The position numbers and the translations under genes are program-made. Below are positions 13,701-60,684 of a stretch of 64,000 nucleotides of DNA, piece after piece (within the stretch, counting starts at the first letter, position 1; the number at the start of each line of letters is the position of its first letter). This stretch comes from Cristatella mucedo (taxonomy: Eukaryota > Bryozoa > Phylactolaemata > Cristatellidae): positions 837,001 through 901,000 of the forward strand of contig WPIO01000093.1 in assembly GCA_009760855.2 (NCBI GenBank), given 5' to 3'. The notes under the pieces were generated by a model. It had not been told where the DNA came from. It searched no databases and saw only the letters and a program-made list of their open reading frames with translations.

Positions 13701-16700
13701 TTTAAAAAAGTGGCAACATAACTATTATTTTGAAAAATTTAGATCCATGTGGAAATGCTTTAACATTCAGTAATTAAAGCCACACTGCTAAAATGGCTTT
13801 CTTTGACAGGCTAGCAAATTCCTCGATTCTCAATGACTTCAAGCAAGTGTTATTGCAGTCCAAACCTCATATTTAACATCAGTTAAACGAAGAAATCAGT
13901 TGACCCAATGCAATCCCTTTGCAGCAAATGTAAAGCGTCTAGAAAGAGATTAAGTTCTCTTAGGGCGCTTTATCAAGTGCATTATTATTATTATTATTAT
14001 TTATATGAAAAGTGTTGTAATGTTCATAACAGTAGTTTGGGTGAAGAACTTACTTTTCCAGCAGCTAACACCATATAGCTACCCAAAACCAAAAAAAAAA
14101 CACCTAACTTATCTGTACGAACTAGTAAGCTCATCGCTGGAATTTAAAAAAAAGCAGCGAGTGCAGGTAACAATAAAAAACATAGAAATAGACCATGTGC
14201 TAATCGAACACATCCAAAGCAAACGTCAATGCCGAGTTCTGCAGCACTAACACAATCCAGCGGCACTGGAAATATGCCAACCACAATACCTTAAAGCAAT
14301 TGACAGAAAGAAGACACTATGATCAACCGAAGTAGATCTGACCAATACAATCATTCTGGCTTCCGGCTTCCTCTTGCACTCTGACCAAGTGGCCAAGTGA
14401 GCATGCCTTTCAAAAGATGTGGTGCATCAATAATCAAGCATATGCTTGCTTCCTCAGTATCTGAACCCAGGCCTTACATCTTTTAATGGAAAACAGCCTC
14501 ACAGTGCAAGTATTTTCCATATCAAGAGATCATATATTCCCGTGACCACTCCAATTTAAGTTTTAAAAAGTGCTTTCCCTTGCGCTTTGCACGGGTGACG
14601 AGCATTTATACTTTCAGTTCAATAAAACACTGTACGAAATCACAAATTCTGAGGAGTACTACGGCTTACGACAGCTAGTGCAAGTCGATCTCATTATAGA
14701 CCACTAAACAACGATTAACATTTACATATTTTTGTATTGTACACAAGCAGACTGATGGCTTACCACATGAAATTTACATTATTTGCTATTCGAGTGAGCA
14801 GTAACTAGCAAAGATTGCTATAGGTAGAAGAGAAAAGCCCGGAATATACTAACCTATTGTTTTGCACAAACGACTAACAATTCACAATGTAAAGGGATAA
14901 GAAAGTGGCCATTTAACACTGGCTCCTACGTAGATGAACCTCCTGCTATGCAGACGATTAAAAAAGTCTTACGGTCCCAACAAGTATTGCTGAAGAAGAC
15001 GGCTTGTCAATAAATAAAAAGTGGTATATAGCAGTTTAAATTCCACACAGCTAGAGAAGCTAACAGTATAAATGGAAGATAGTATTAGTGCTATACTTAT
15101 ACATTACATTACCGTTAGACTGGGTGGATTTATTGCTGGATATATATTGATGATCTCCTGAAGCAGAGCAGCTATCGTTCCAAAGGAGTGCCACAACAAG
15201 GGTGCCAGATCAGGAACAACCTCTCGCTTTTTGCTACAACAAAATATAGGACATAAGGTGCTATAAAACAAATTATATATATATATATATATATATGTAC
15301 ATATATATATATATATACACACACACATACAATGTATATAGGGCGCAAAAATCACAAAATGGCTGCTGAGATGGTTACTGTAAAGTCGTTTGGGTAATTA
15401 GAGGGTTTTCTATGACGCCAGGCATACACAAAGATGCTAATCACGTGAAGATATTTACTGACAACCCGAACACAAACACATGCTTTTCTTCTGGTGTGAG
15501 TGTGACATCATCACACCACGATTCTTGATGACCTCCCTTATCTGGCTAGAAACAGAAGCTATCAGCTTCTGTTCTGTCCCTTAAATTGCAACATATTTCA
15601 ATGAGCCTGTTTTACTGCTGCCCTGGTTTGACCAAAGGGATTGAGGTGCTTGCCTCTGATGACCAAGTTCAAGTTACAGTATTTGATGACCGACGTCGTG
15701 GGCTTGAGCCCCGTGGCATGTGTGAAGCACCTGAATAGAGATTAAATCCTCCTAGGGTGCTAATTAAAAATGAATTTTATTTATTTACTAAAAAGATCGG
15801 CTACTGATGTAGGCCAAGCACCCAGCCTCACCAACCTGTCGATATTGCTCGGTAGTAGTTTTATATGGTTCAAATCAGGCACCTGCCTGAGCCAATGTAT
15901 TAGTGTACCAAATACGCTCAAAATTGGCTCTACCAGCATATCTCCCATTGAATCAGCTCGAAATCTAGGTGTCATGTTCCAATGTGACCTCTCGTTAGAC
16001 GACCACATCAGCTCCACAATCAAGTCTGCCTACTTTCAGCTACATAACATTGCTAAAATTCGAGCTTGTTTAGATAAGGATACCACGTCTAAGTTGGTCC
16101 ATTCATTTGTGGCATCCGTCTTGACTTCTGTAACTCACTGCTTGCTGGCCTACCGGCACGTGCAATCAGGCGATCACAGATGGTGCAAAAATCTGCAGCT
16201 AGGCTTGTCTGTTGTGAGCATTGCAGTTGCCACATCACACCACTTCTCGCCGACCTGCACTGGCTACCAGTCAAGCAACGGATCGACTTCAAGGTTTTGT
16301 CGCTCACTTTTAGGCCACTTCATTCTTTGGCTCCAGCCTATCTCTCAGATCTACTCCCCCACCAGGCCAACCATCGTACCACCTGCTTTTCGGAATATAA
16401 CAGCAGTTTACCAATACCTTGTACAAACCTCAAATCCTTTGGAGACCGTGCATTTAGTTCGTATGCTCCCGAAGCCTGGAACTCCCTCCCGACTTGCGTC
16501 AAAACATCCCCTGACCTGACCAAATTTAAAAAGAACTTAAAAACACACCTATTTAGGACAGCAATTAGTGGGTCCCTGTGATCCATCCTGAATGTGCTTA
16601 TGCGTGCTGACACTGTGCATGCTGCCACTAACCACATTTGCATGCTGACCCTGTGCATGTCACCCCTAACCACGTTATTCATGTTTTATCAAGCATGATA

Positions 16701-19700
16701 TCACTCACCATTCAATTGCGCTTCCCTTTGCAGCAAATGTGAAGCGCCCAGAAAGAGATTGAGTTCTCTGGTGGTGCTTTATCAAGTGCATTATTATTAT
16801 TATTATTATTGTTATTCCTCAAAGTCTACTTTACTCAAGTCGTTGTTGGTATAAAAAAAGGTAAATTTTAAGGCTCAAATACCCCCATTTGGGGGTCGTG
16901 ACATTTGGTAGCGAGATAACGACCCTAACTAAGTAAACTAGCTAGCAGGGGAAGTAATTTTTGATGAATCCTCATTTGGTGCTGGCACAGTGAATCAGCC
17001 AGCTGCATGATTTGAACCCCATAAAACTATTATGGAGCAATATCGACAGGCGGGTGAGGCCGTTCGGCCTAAACTAGTAGCCAACGTGTTCAGTAAAACT
17101 AAGGCTCATCCAAACTGCCCTCCAAAAGTTTCTACGCACCTGGTACTGGCACACTATTTTACTTAAAACATAAGATATAGATTGGATCTAACTCCGTGGT
17201 AATTTTTATTAAGCAGAAAAGCTAAGAAATGGGTAATTTCATGCAATTTGTTGGATAAAATCAAAGTGTCTAGGCATTATGTTTTTTGATAATTTCACTA
17301 AGTCGTGTCGGCATTGACTCCACTAGCTTCCGACACTTTTCTCGAGGAATTGACACAGTCAATCCTTCAAAACACCAAAAAATACTCGGGTTTCGTGCGA
17401 TGGAGAACTCTTAACCTTAAAGTTTGTTCGACTTTATCCTACAGATGTCCTGTTAGGTTCAAGTCCGGCTTTGACAGTGCAAGACCGCAGTTGGCTCGCA
17501 GCCGAAAGTCAGTTCGTTGTCATGTTGCCAACTAAAATTCAGCCCGAGAAGAGAGCAAGCAGATGGCAAGCCTACATTCTACATTATGCAATGTCAACAG
17601 ACATTTTGATTCGTTATTCCTTGAATTCTCTGCAAACGCCCCAAACCGGAAGTTGAGAAGCAACCCCATATATACCATTACACTTCCACCACAGAATTGT
17701 AAGGTCCTTTTCAGATAAACGTCCATGTATGCTCCTTCCCTTTTGTCGAAGCCAAATAAATCAATTTGGAGTCCATAGCACTCTGCTCCACTATGCAGCT
17801 GTCCAATGCTGCTATCGGTAAGCAAATTCTAGCCTTGCTTTTTGTGTGCTGCACAGTCAGAAATGGTTTGCACTCGGCCAACTGCACACTCAGCCCTTGT
17901 TCGCTAAGCCATCTACTCATAGCATTTTGGCTTATGACAATTCCAGGTTCTCGCTGGGACTCTGGCAGCACATTTTAGCAATGGCAAACCGCTGGATGGC
18001 ATCCAAGAATGGAGGCTGAGGCCACGGCTTTGTAGTCACGTGACCACACAACCCCCACCTGTTTACACGGGAACCGTTGACTCGGTTGCCAACGAATCCA
18101 GTTATTTACTAAGCCAAGTATGGCAAACGGCAACGTAGTACAAAATGATATTAAAAAAATTGTTACTATTTAGTAATTAGTGCAGCTTCATGACTTATTC
18201 GAATACTGGCATTAGCAACTCAGATCGATGGACGAGGTGCATAGAAACCTTTACAGAGCAGTGCATAAATGTCTATGATTGCAGAAACAAGATTCGAGGA
18301 TGCTTTTTTGATAAATATATAGCAAAATGTATCTAACCGTAATTAAAATAAACTATTGCATTTGTGTACTGTACAAGTAGAGCTGAACTTATATTTGAAA
18401 TTTCACATTGATCGGTGAAGTATTGGTCGAGTTCTAAATTTTGCAAGGCACGTGCAAGTTACACTGTAAATAAAAGTGTCTGAAAGTCACAAGCATATAC
18501 CTCAACTAGCAGCAAAACATGCACCTCGATTTACCAAGGTTCAACAAATTGAGACAGGAGTCAAATAGGATGCAGAGATCAGAAATTGTTTACCTGCAAG
18601 TATGATGTATGTTGCTTCAGGGTAAGACATGGCTTGCCTAATCGTTTTAATGCCTTTTTTCATGTGGAAATCGTGAAAACTTCTTCATGGCTCATTTCTA
18701 ACATGCTTGCTTTTTGAAAGGTACCCTATACTATACATTCGATTGTTAGAAAAATCTTTTCTCAGTATTTTCTCCAAGGTTTATCATTAATTCGGTCAAA
18801 TTTCCAAGGGTGTGCTGCCTTCTTTCTACTTATTGCTTTGGCATCGATTGGCACTATTTAGATATGTGCACATGCCTGTCATTCGCTATGCTTTCTTGCT
18901 CTATCTGGTCTTTTTATGAGTTCTCTCAGACATCGGATAGAGATCAATAGCTAACCCTTGTTGTCTGCTGGTGCTTGCTACGGCATGTAGATTTTGAGAC
19001 ATTCGGGTTCTTTAGTAGATGGAAGACCTGAATGCAGTGTTTGGCAACCTTTTCGGGAATGCAGACTTAAGAAGAGTCTCCATCCTAGTTCAGCTGGACG
19101 TCTCAACAGCATGCAAACCATAGATCATACAAAGTCCTTCGTGTGGATAATCTTACCTGGCCATAAACTAACTGGTACCTAACTGAAATGGTTTTGACAT
19201 TTGCCAGTCAGAGGTTTTAGCCAATATGTCCACACCCAATAGTCATTTACAGCTTTTAAAGTACAGGATATCCACGGCATCTGTTTTAGCTTCCCTTCTT
19301 TTCATAATCTATACTTTCCCTCATGCTAAGCCAAGTACAATCTAGCCTTTCCTTTTTATGCAGATGACACACAGTTGTACTTGTGCTTTAATCTCTGCCT
19401 GCCTTACAATACATCGAACTCTTTCAACTAAAATAAACAGCACTGCAAGCTAAAAACCTACGATTTACTCACAGCCCTTGCTCTATCCGATTAATATAAT
19501 TCATTTATATAGTGCCCCAAGAGAGCTTGATCTCTATTCAGGCGTTTTACATATGCCTCAGGGCTCGAGCCCACCACCTCAGTCAGACCTTGGTCGAGGC
19601 GAGCACCTTAACCGCTAGACCAAACCAGCTCGGCATTAAATTGATCTAGATGTATGTGACTGTTGCAAAATTGTAAAGTCAAGTAAATGTTAGCTGATTT

Positions 19701-21368
19701 AACAGCCACATAGCAGCATAAGAGCCTTAACAGCTACTATCACCGCTTGGAGTGGGCAATAATGGATCGCCCACTGCAGGGCTCGACCTCATGACCTAGG
19801 TCGTAAAGAGCTAGCACTTTATCGCTGGGCTAAGACCCGGGTCTTTGTGCATGATATGACTAACGAATGGCCAAGCTTCTTTTTTTAGCATATACCGTGT
19901 GCTTGGAAAATAATTTGGTTCTCATGGGATGGTATATAACTAAGATCAATAATGACTGACCATAACTACTAAAATACATTCAAACTCATAAGTATTTACA
20001 AGAGCTACTTCAGAGAAAGCCATCACCACAGCCGATAGAATTGATTTTTGTCAAACCGCACTGTAAACATGAGCATTAGGTGTGTTAATATTTTCTATTT
20101 CGAAAGCCAAGGTTGTACATGCACAGGTGGCTATTCACATTAACAGGTCGGACTGTCTCCTATTCTTAAAAAACTTTCCACATTTGCTGGGACATTGACT
20201 CTAATCCGTACATCTGCAGTTAAACACTCCTACAGCTGCTTAAGACCACCAAACAAACTGCTTGGGAGACGAAGAGAAATGAGATACAGCTCTCGGCTCT
20301 AAGTAAATGCTCCAGCTCGATTTGCAGATGCTCACTAGGGATGAGAGCAGGAGATTGGCAAGGCCTTACTAAGGACACCATAGTCTGCAAATAAGTGTTG
20401 CTTTCCTCACAGTAAAGTTGATGGAGTCGTTATCCATTTGCCAAACAGAATCCTCTAATACAGGAGCTCTGGCAAATGGAAAACCAACATTTTGAGTGAC
20501 ACCTCTGAACACCATCCACAATCCTCTTAATGAGCTGAAGAGTTACAGAGCCCAAAGCAAGCACACATCCACCCCATACTTGAGAATTGATTGCAAACAG
20601 TTCGAATGGTGCTCTTCAATTTTTCTATGGCAGACACAAGTACTACTTATGCTATCTCCGGGGATCACGAATTTAATTTCCATAAAGGCTCTAGTTATCA
20701 GCTCTCAAGTGGGGTGATTTCTTGTGTGACAGATTTCTTGTGGCAGTTACTAATTGGACATTCAGTGGCAGATTCCTTGTGGCATTTTCGTTGCTGCTTG
20801 TCAATTAAAGACTAGCGTTTGCTGACACTTTTATAAATGCTGTGCTCCAAAAGCCTCCTACGAACCATATCGACACTTACAGCTTTGCCGACGGACTTTG
20901 AAAGAGCACGGTGGGGCTTTCCTTTGCCTTAGTACAGCCAGTTTCAGTTAGCAGTCATCTGTTTTGTCAGGGTAAGTCGTTCATACTGTTGCTACCGCCC
21001 TGAAAATACTTTCTCAGACTGTAGCTGGCAGTCTTCACTCTAATACTGCGCTTAAATATATTTCATTTGCGTAGCGCTCTTTTCAGGTGCTTTGCAAATA
21101 TCTCAGAACTCGACCCGGCTACCTCGGTTATCAAAGGTGTGCACTTTACCCATTGGAGGTCACCATTAAAAGTTGCTTAGACACATCTTCTAATTGGCAA
21201 ACTTTTGACTATTTTTTTTATACTCAGTTCCTTTGGCTTTCGGATGAGCAGTTTCAAGCACCTGCATCGGTCAGAAAGTGCAAAAATAACTCAGCTTCCA
21301 TGCACAAGCTTAGGCACAGACAAACCGTTGAGCCGTTTGAATGGCACGTAAAATAATCGAACTAAAAG

Positions 21369-21449
<81 letters not shown>

Positions 21450-23204
21450 CAATTTTTAAGGGAAAAATATAATTTGAGGCCGATGAAGTGTTTTATTTTC
21501 TGACAGTTATAGGCAAGCCAGCCATCGGCAGTGAGTCCATTTTGTAGGCAAACAATCAGGGTAAGGAAAAAATGGCTCACCACCAGGGAACATTTGATGG
21601 CAAATAGTAACTTAAGTAAACGGTGCCTACTGCACCTCTTAAATGCTTGTATGTCAGTGTGGGTTTCTATTTACTACACGAGTACCGTATATTAATGTTA
21701 ATTTCAGCTTTAATAAACCACAGAAACCATACTGCAATTGCCAAACAAATAGGAAGCAGTCGAGATGAACAGATTTGCTGTAAGCTTAAGACTGGGGTGC
21801 AAGTTTAAGCATCCTTGAGAATGGGCATGGGCAGCTCTTTAAAAAAAAAAATGTGCATTGACGTTGAAGGTCACATGCAACATTTTTTGGTAGACGCCAT
21901 TTTCGAGTGAACAATTCTACATAGAAACCCTGATATCTGGTCGATTCTTTGGGTACATTCCTCGAGCTTCCACACATAACTGTATCTCCAGTTAAAAAGG
22001 CATATTCCGGAGCATCCAAATACCTGTGCTATTTAAAGGCTACATGCTGTGGAGAAATATGCACGTAGCAGCAACTCATTTCTTAGTTGGTGGGCCCAGC
22101 CTCTGCTCTCCTTGCACAGTAAGCCGAGGACCGGGAGAAGAAAGTTACGGCATGGAGTTTCCACATTTCAAAAATGGGCACCCACTACTAAGGGACACTA
22201 CAGCATCGATAGCTGCATACCCACAATGAGAAGGGCCGCAAGAGAAGGACCAAACCGTCGATGAGCTAATCCAATCATAGCGAACACTAAAGTCTGCATT
22301 GATAAGGAAGGAAGCCAAAACGAACGTGTCCCTTCTAATATGTCCAAGGCTAGCCCCTTCCCATTCGGCATGCATGTGAGTGCTACAGTAATAATAATAA
22401 CACACTTGACAAAGCGCCACCAGAGAACTTGATCTCTTTCTAAGCGCTTTACATTTGCTGCAAAGGAAACACGATCGAATGGATAGTGGTGTACTCAAAA
22501 GCTCATATAAATTATTTTTAATTTTGCGAGCACCATGTCCAGCGGTCTGGCAACAAGGACGCGGACAACATACTAAGCAGTAATATACTATTATATTAGT
22601 TAGCAACTAGATAACCAGGGGCAACTGCAGGCTCTGCTTAGCTCTTTGTGTCATCATGCCGGCAACAAGCCTGACAGACAGCTTACGACAACCTCTCAAT
22701 GCATTCACCAGGGCCTGGCTACGTTGACGGCGGAGAGGATAGCGCTACCAGCAGACTCTAGTGGCGACCGATACCTCAAGTTACAGAGCCTCGCACCAGG
22801 CTCGTAAGTGAATCAGTGCCACAGCTCGTGCCCGTAAGGACGACACATTGCAGCCATGGTTGCCAACAAATGGCGGCCGAATGCTTCGCCAACGAGTTCG
22901 ACCGCCGTTGATCGCGCGGGTTCCGACAAGAAAGCAAGCTACGACGTTAACGAGAGACTAGGCAAGGCGACGGAAGCTGCCCGAAGTATAGCGAGCCATC
23001 ATTAGGAGGACCGGGCGAATACCTCAGTTCGAGAAGGGCGTTCTCGCGCGTAACCGGATTTGCCAGCTCGTTAATCCACTGGTAAACGCTCTCTCTAACA
23101 TGAGTTTGCATCATATTTGGCGAGCCTTGAGACGCCGCGCTCGGTTGCTGCTTGTGCTGTTGCTGCGGTTGCTGCGAGGGCAAAACCGATATCGGCTGCT
23201 GCAT
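4500..23204 (-). CDS. CNOT9: CNOT9 (CAF40/RQCD1), CCR4-NOT subunit; whole coding span, 8 exons
   Basis: CNOT9 is the armadillo-repeat subunit of the cytoplasmic CCR4-NOT deadenylase complex. In the family it docks on the CNOT1 scaffold and offers tryptophan-binding pockets to GW182/TNRC6, Nanos and Roquin-type repressors, linking them to mRNA decay. Eight coding exons with GT-AG introns join in phase to 996 nt, encoding 331 residues plus stop (human CNOT9 has 299). Recognisable blocks in order are [116 protein letters not shown] and CLPDQLKD. Both termini are glutamine-rich, unlike the human protein. The gene is divergently paired with ATG9. Intron lengths are about 7.8 kb, 2.1 kb, 2.5 kb, 85 bp, 495 bp, 4.4 kb and 353 bp; the large ones are full of transposons. 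Identity is very secure; the start codon is the first ATG of the open exon and less certain. Confidence 0.96.
4905..4968 (+). mobile_element. SINE B tail fragment
   Basis: GGATCACCACTGCAG and the tail GTTGTTAAATCAGTCA match the 3' part of SINE B. It lies in CNOT9 intron 7. Confidence 0.5.
5064..5155 (-). CDS. CNOT9: CNOT9 coding exon 7
   Basis: Residues 232-261 plus two bases of Arg262, [20 protein letters not shown] to LRLSDNP. The acceptor is tatccag|GGC and the donor CCCCG|gtaagt, phase 2. It has no long open frame of its own but is unmistakable by sequence. Confidence 0.95.
5885..7690 (+). mobile_element. LINE A copy, split by a LINE B insertion
   Basis: Broken frames carry reverse-transcriptase landmarks: an AFDTID-like start near 5975, GVP/LGSVLGP near 6510, and YADDNHLY near 6610. 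These are followed by the thumb and C-terminal blocks ([28 protein letters not shown]) and a decayed tail near 7640-7690. Positions 6116-6460 are a LINE B tail inserted in the opposite direction. It lies in CNOT9 intron 6, antisense to the gene. Confidence 0.82.
6116..6460 (-). mobile_element. LINE B 3' end, nested in LINE A
   Basis: It is closely similar to 30305-30640 and 53590-53930. On the minus strand it ends in GGAGATACATTAC followed by TGTAA-type repeats. LINE A sequence resumes on both sides. Confidence 0.82.
8130..8220 (+). mobile_element. LINE A 3' tail
   Basis: AGCAAATGTAAAGTGCCTAG, an AGA/TCT hairpin, GGGCGCTTTATCAAGTG and ATT repeats: the 3' terminus only, as expected of extreme 5' truncation. 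Confidence 0.75.
8905..9057 (-). mobile_element. SINE A copy
   Basis: Full-length minus-strand copy with B box GGTCGTGGGCTCGAGCCCC and tail. A short TAA/TA stretch flanks the tail side. Confidence 0.82.
9545..9643 (-). CDS. CNOT9: CNOT9 coding exon 6
   Basis: Residues 199-231, [20 protein letters not shown] to SHVAFIL. The acceptor is tgttttacag|GTG and the donor CTT|gtaagt, both phase 0. Confidence 0.95.
10139..10234 (-). CDS. CNOT9: CNOT9 coding exon 5
   Basis: Residues 167-198, [20 protein letters not shown] to SELSKT. It is separated from exon 4 by an intron of only 85 bp. The acceptor is ccattttag|ACA and the donor ACG|gtgagt; both phases are 0. Confidence 0.95.
10320..10426 (-). CDS. 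CNOT9: CNOT9 coding exon 4
   Basis: Residues 131-166, beginning (A)[15 protein letters not shown] and ending GVIGALVK. This is the most conserved stretch of the family. The acceptor ttttttgtag|CA completes a GCA codon. The donor is AAG|gtgagt, phase 0. Confidence 0.96.
10735..12775 (+). mobile_element. LINE A copy, split by a mariner-type MITE
   Basis: The left part (10735-10935) corresponds to the fingers region ([16 protein letters not shown]-like, MLERVVADQ). The right part (11605-12720) covers palm to C-terminus, including a decayed YADD-type motif near 11936, and ends in A/T-rich repeats at 12745-12772. It has many stops and frameshifts. It lies in CNOT9 intron 3. Confidence 0.7.
10931..11573. 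mobile_element. Non-autonomous Tc1/mariner-type element (MITE)
   Basis: The ends are imperfect inverted repeats: GTACAGTTGTCACTCG at the left and, inverted, GTACAGTCGTCGCTCTCG at the right. Internal hallmarks are TCTGCGAAGTACGATTCTGT and TATTTATAAAT at the left and CGAAGCCGCGAAAGTCGAAG at the right. I know such motifs from widespread pogo/mariner-type MITEs. LINE A sequence flanks both sides. There is no transposase ORF. Confidence 0.7.
12902..12989 (-). CDS. CNOT9: CNOT9 coding exon 3
   Basis: Residues 102-130, [16 protein letters not shown] and on to ETRSAFLQ, an armadillo helix block. The acceptor is ttctctag|GCTCAC. The donor is CAAG|gtcagt, phase 1. The exon has no ATG in its frame, so it is easy to miss, but it joins both neighbours in frame. 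Confidence 0.94.
12990..13911. other. CNOT9 intron 2 DNA, no feature seen
   Basis: A/T-rich intronic sequence between exon 3 and a LINE A tail. No coding or repeat signature recognised. Confidence 0.5.
13912..14001 (+). mobile_element. LINE A 3' tail with (ATT)n
   Basis: CAGCAAATGTAAAGCGTCTA, then the AAGAGATTAAGTTCTCTT hairpin, GGGCGCTTTATCAAGTGC and six ATT units. A tail-only insertion. Confidence 0.82.
14002..15112. other. CNOT9 intron 2 remainder, no feature seen
   Basis: A/T-rich with short open frames only. Nothing recognised. Confidence 0.5.
15113..15233 (-). CDS. CNOT9: CNOT9 coding exon 2
   Basis: Residues 61-101, from [12 protein letters not shown] to NPPSLT, nearly identical to vertebrate CNOT9. 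The acceptor is tttgttgtag|C and completes the split Ser codon. The donor is ACG|gtaatg, phase 0. A TA-repeat lies just upstream of the acceptor on the transcribed strand. Confidence 0.95.
15273..15330. repeat. (TA)n/(CA)n microsatellite
   Basis: Two blocks of alternating TA flank GTAC, followed by a short CA run. It lies upstream of the CNOT9 exon 2 acceptor. Confidence 0.9.
15636..15785 (+). mobile_element. SINE A2 copy (with internal insert)
   Basis: A tRNA-like head (GGATTGAGGTGCTTGCCTCT) and B box GGGCTTGAGCCCC are separated by an extra block containing GTATTTGATGACCG. The tail matches SINE A. The same insert occurs at 36745 and 58535, defining a subfamily. Confidence 0.7.
15906..16815 (+). 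mobile_element. LINE A 3' part
   Basis: It runs from the [15 protein letters not shown]-equivalent region to the 3' tail with seven ATT units. A frameshift splits the C-terminal ORF into two overlapping frames (to 16519 and 16180-16581). It is similar to the 41-kb copy. It lies in CNOT9 intron 1. Confidence 0.85.
16990..17100 (+). pseudogene. Tc1/mariner transposase C-terminal fragment
   Basis: The plus strand reads [20 protein letters not shown], which matches the DLNPIENLW motif of Tc1-type DD34E transposases. The catalytic Glu position is Lys here. There is no intact element around it. Confidence 0.65.
17117..18262 (-). mobile_element. Tc1-like transposon, degenerate, with inverted ends
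   Basis: Imperfect inverted repeats bound it: AAAAGTTTCTACGCACCT at the left and AAAGGTTTCTATGCACCT (inverted) at the right. On the minus strand broken frames read like Tc1 transposase: an N-terminal [11 protein letters not shown]-like part, GGSVMVYMG (the GSVMVWG block) and a C-terminal KCRKLVESM-like end. Stops and frameshifts make it inactive. It lies in CNOT9 intron 1. Confidence 0.75.
18375..18780 (+). repeat. Unclassified dispersed repeat X, copy 2
   Basis: Diverged partner of 2575-2970 in the same orientation; see that entry for shared landmarks. It lies 110 bp beyond the Tc1 element. Confidence 0.6.
19080..19440 (+). mobile_element. Old LINE A fragment
   Basis: It is strongly decayed, but a [11 protein letters not shown]-like motif is visible near 19360 and an AFDTID-like segment lies upstream. 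Confidence 0.6.
19493..19638 (-). mobile_element. SINE A copy
   Basis: Minus-strand copy with tRNA-like head, B box (GGTGGTGGGCTCGAGCCC) and the LINE-like tail. Confidence 0.82.
19690..19850 (-). mobile_element. SINE B copy
   Basis: Minus-strand copy with the GCTGTTAAATCAGCTA tail, hairpin body remnants and a B-box-like GGTCGAGCCC. It is older than the copies at 0.5 and 1.5 kb. Confidence 0.65.
19851..21054. other. CNOT9 intron 1 DNA, no clear feature
   Basis: Short open frames only. The part at 20390-20960 could be an old transposon remnant, but no motif was clear enough to call. Confidence 0.4.
21055..21170 (-). mobile_element. Degenerate SINE A copy
   Basis: ATTTCATTTGCGTAGCGCTC, TTTTCAGGTGCTTTGCAAAT and CTCGACCCGGCTACCTCGG follow the minus-strand SINE A order of tail then B box. 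Confidence 0.5.
21368..21447. repeat. (CA)n microsatellite
   Basis: About 40 uninterrupted CA units in CNOT9 intron 1. Overlapping VCVCVC frames are artefacts of it. Confidence 0.97.
22388..22500 (-). mobile_element. LINE A 3' tail
   Basis: TAA repeats, then the inverted hairpin tail (AAAGCGCCACCAGAGAACTT, GATCTCTTTCTAAGCGCTTT). Confidence 0.75.
23023..23204 (-). CDS. CNOT9: CNOT9 coding exon 1
   Basis: Encodes residues 1-60 plus two bases of Ser61. The first ~30 residues are rich in Gln, Pro and Ser and have no clear human counterpart. From about residue 36 the conserved YQWINEL...TRENALLEL segment begins. The donor reads CTGAG|gtattc, leaving phase 2. The ATG at 23204-23202 is the chosen start. 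A second, internal Met pair at residues 31-32 could also initiate, close to the conserved part. Confidence 0.9.
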
Positions 23205-23834
23205 GTCCAGTCGTCAACGTTGTCACTTGTTCTGAACAAACGAAGGGCTTAAAATTCAGGACTTCGGTTTTTGACGTGCTCTGAGCCTCTGCCAATGCGA
23301 GAGCGCTCAAGACTACTTACCTAGAGACGAGCCACCCAACGAGTGCTGGTGCCGCACAGCGAGCGCTATCACCGAAAAACGGGTATGGCGACCGCAGCCC
23401 GTCCGGCACCCTCGCTGTTACATGAAATCGGAGAAAGAGCAGCTGGCACCCAAAAAAAAGGAACCGTAAGTTTTATAATAGAATTTATTATAAACAACTT
23501 AGGCGGTTAAAATCTGCCAGGCAGTCAAGAGCACCGCTGAAGGACAGCTGGTAAGTCCCATGATGCTTTTGTTTTGCTTTTAGCAGCTCCGCACCACCGC
23601 CACATCCGCTGTACTCTGCGGGCAACCAACACACACGGAGGATTGCCGTTAACTTTTGGAGCCGCTTGCTTCACAGCAGTAGAGCACGCCTGCAGCGTGC
23701 TCAGATAGTATCAGTCAGTCTGGCGCATGCAGCACATCTGTCAGAATTCGATTTGATCCGATTAGATACGTCCGTTTCGGAGGGCGGCGCCAGGTTCGGT
23801 CGCTTCGTGAGTGTGCGCCTGCTGCGCGGGCGGC
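23205..23834. promoter_or_regulatory. Putative bidirectional promoter of CNOT9 and ATG9
   Basis: This 630-bp stretch separates the two divergent start codons. It is richer in CG dinucleotides than the surrounding DNA and has no recognisable transposon. Possible elements are a CCAAT box near 23291, a TGACGT half CRE near 23270, a GCGCATGC core like that of NRF1 near 23723, and GGGCGG just before the ATG9 start. There is no obvious TATA box, as expected of housekeeping promoters. The transcription starts are not visible from sequence. Confidence 0.65.
23232..23320 (-). other. Candidate intron in the CNOT9 5' UTR
   Basis: On the CNOT9 strand a near-perfect donor (TCTAG|gtaagt) lies at 23320 and a pyrimidine-rich acceptor (cgtttgttcag) ends at 23232, 27 bases before the ATG. 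Together they would define an 89-bp intron inside the 5' UTR. This rests on splice-site appearance only. Confidence 0.35.

Positions 23835-60684
<36,850 letters not shown>

Noticed and set aside
22145-22606. 153-residue minus-strand frame
   Set aside because: It overlaps a LINE A tail and has no recognisable domain.
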